This document shows positions 6,236-6,560 of a stretch of DNA of 6,560 bases, in pieces (within the stretch, counting starts at the first letter, position 1; the number at the start of each line of letters is the position of its first letter). Both the position numbers and the translations under genes were made by a program. The notes under the pieces are model-generated. The model saw only the letters and a list, made by a program, of their open reading frames with translations, had not been told where the DNA came from and made no database searches. This DNA comes from CALBPI01 sp039814545 (GTDB lineage: Bacteria; Pseudomonadota; Gammaproteobacteria; Steroidobacterales; Woeseiaceae), in NCBI GenBank assembly GCA_039814545.1, contig JBCCBB010000120.1, forward strand, positions 1 to 6,560. Direction: 5' to 3'.

Positions 6236-6560
6236 ACGTCACCAGGTAGTCGCTGTCGCCAGACGGGATGTCAAAGTCCGAGGCGGTATTGAGAGAGAGT
6301 TGCAGGACACCGTTGTCCGACGAATAAGCGCCGGTGCCGATTTCCACATCGCCGGATGAGACGCTGCCGTCGCCATCCACATCCGCCCAGAGTTTGACGG
6401 AGCTGACATCGGCAGCATCGTTGCCGGTCCCCGATGCTCGAAGCGTGATTGAGTTGAGTCGCGTGCTGCCTGTGTTGCTGGTCAGGCGGAAGCGCAGCAT
6501 GGGCACGTCGGTCTGCCCAGCCGTGACGTTGACGTCTGGCAACGACAGGGCGCTAAGCGA
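6225..6560 (-). CDS. C-terminal part of a secreted beta-rich protein with an EF-hand/dockerin-like calcium loop; 5' end outside window
   Basis: The frame is open to the window edge at 6560, so only the last 111 codons are seen; a TTG at 6542 is probably internal. The sequence is rich in Ser, Thr, Asp and Gly with alternating hydrophobic residues (LRFRLTSN, RLNSITLRASGTG), as in extracellular beta-sandwich domains. DVDGDGSVSSGD (6348-6383) fits a calcium-binding loop with acidic residues at positions 1, 3, 5 and 12 and Gly at 6, as in dockerin/EF-hand repeats. The pattern GTGND, SSVKLWADVDGDG, GDVEIG, SSDNGVLQL, then LVTYDF is a module I associate with large secreted bacterial proteins, but I cannot name a family. 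The protein ends directly after this module. Its stop lies inside the start of the downstream lipoprotein gene, so the two were probably made together. Function is unknown; adhesion, surface structure or carbohydrate binding are all possible. Confidence 0.75.
   Translation of the reverse strand, partial: SLSALSLPDVNVTAGQTDVPMLRFRLTSNTGSTRLNSITLRASGTGNDAADVSSVKLWADVDGDGSVSSGDVEIGTGAYSSDNGVLQLSLNTASDFDIPSGDSDYLVTYDF

Noticed and set aside
5877..6359. A 160-codon plus-strand frame after the receptor
   Set aside because: It runs straight through the strong terminator and is antisense to a lipoprotein signal and poly-Gly tether. Its proline run is just the complement of glycine codons.

Overview
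The window looks like chromosomal DNA of a Gram-negative, moderately GC-rich proteobacterium. It has a TonB-dependent outer-membrane receptor, a lipobox lipoprotein and a MogA that resembles the gammaproteobacterial enzyme almost block by block. The single clear operator best matches the Zur consensus I recall for alphaproteobacteria, so the class is left open. Acidic surface tracts in the receptor would fit a marine or saline habitat (inference only). No mobile element, CRISPR array, tRNA or rRNA was seen.

Layout. (1) 2-1080, plus strand: the 3' part of a CPBP-family intramembrane protease gene, overlapping mogA (molybdopterin adenylyltransferase) by an ATGA junction. (2) 1090-3523, minus strand: a probable two-gene operon. 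A BioF2/CelD-type (Acetyltransf_6) N-acyltransferase is read first, and 28 bases later an exported class C beta-lactamase-fold serine hydrolase, which converges on mogA. (3) 3524-3664: a 141-base divergent control region. (4) 3665-5872, plus strand: a large TonB-dependent receptor of the ZnuD (zinc uptake) type. (5) 5873-5998: intergenic, with a strong rho-independent terminator that can serve both strands. (6) 5999-6560, minus strand: a small poly-glycine lipoprotein gene overlapping by 11 bases the end of a larger gene that leaves the window. Its product is a secreted beta-rich protein with an EF-hand/dockerin-like calcium loop.

Most interesting is the control region. At 3578-3595 it carries GATATGTTATAACATCCC, with a perfect 12-base palindrome at its core. 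This matches 16 of 18 positions of the Zur operator consensus known from the Agrobacterium group. It sits between the ZnuD-like receptor and the acyltransferase-hydrolase operon, so zinc limitation may control both directions. The receptor keeps the ZnuD plug and zinc-site signatures, but the extracellular loop that is usually histidine-rich is here all Glu/Lys with no histidine. A Zur-linked acyltransferase plus serine hydrolase pair is, to my knowledge, not a described zinc-uptake module, and is the best candidate here for something new.
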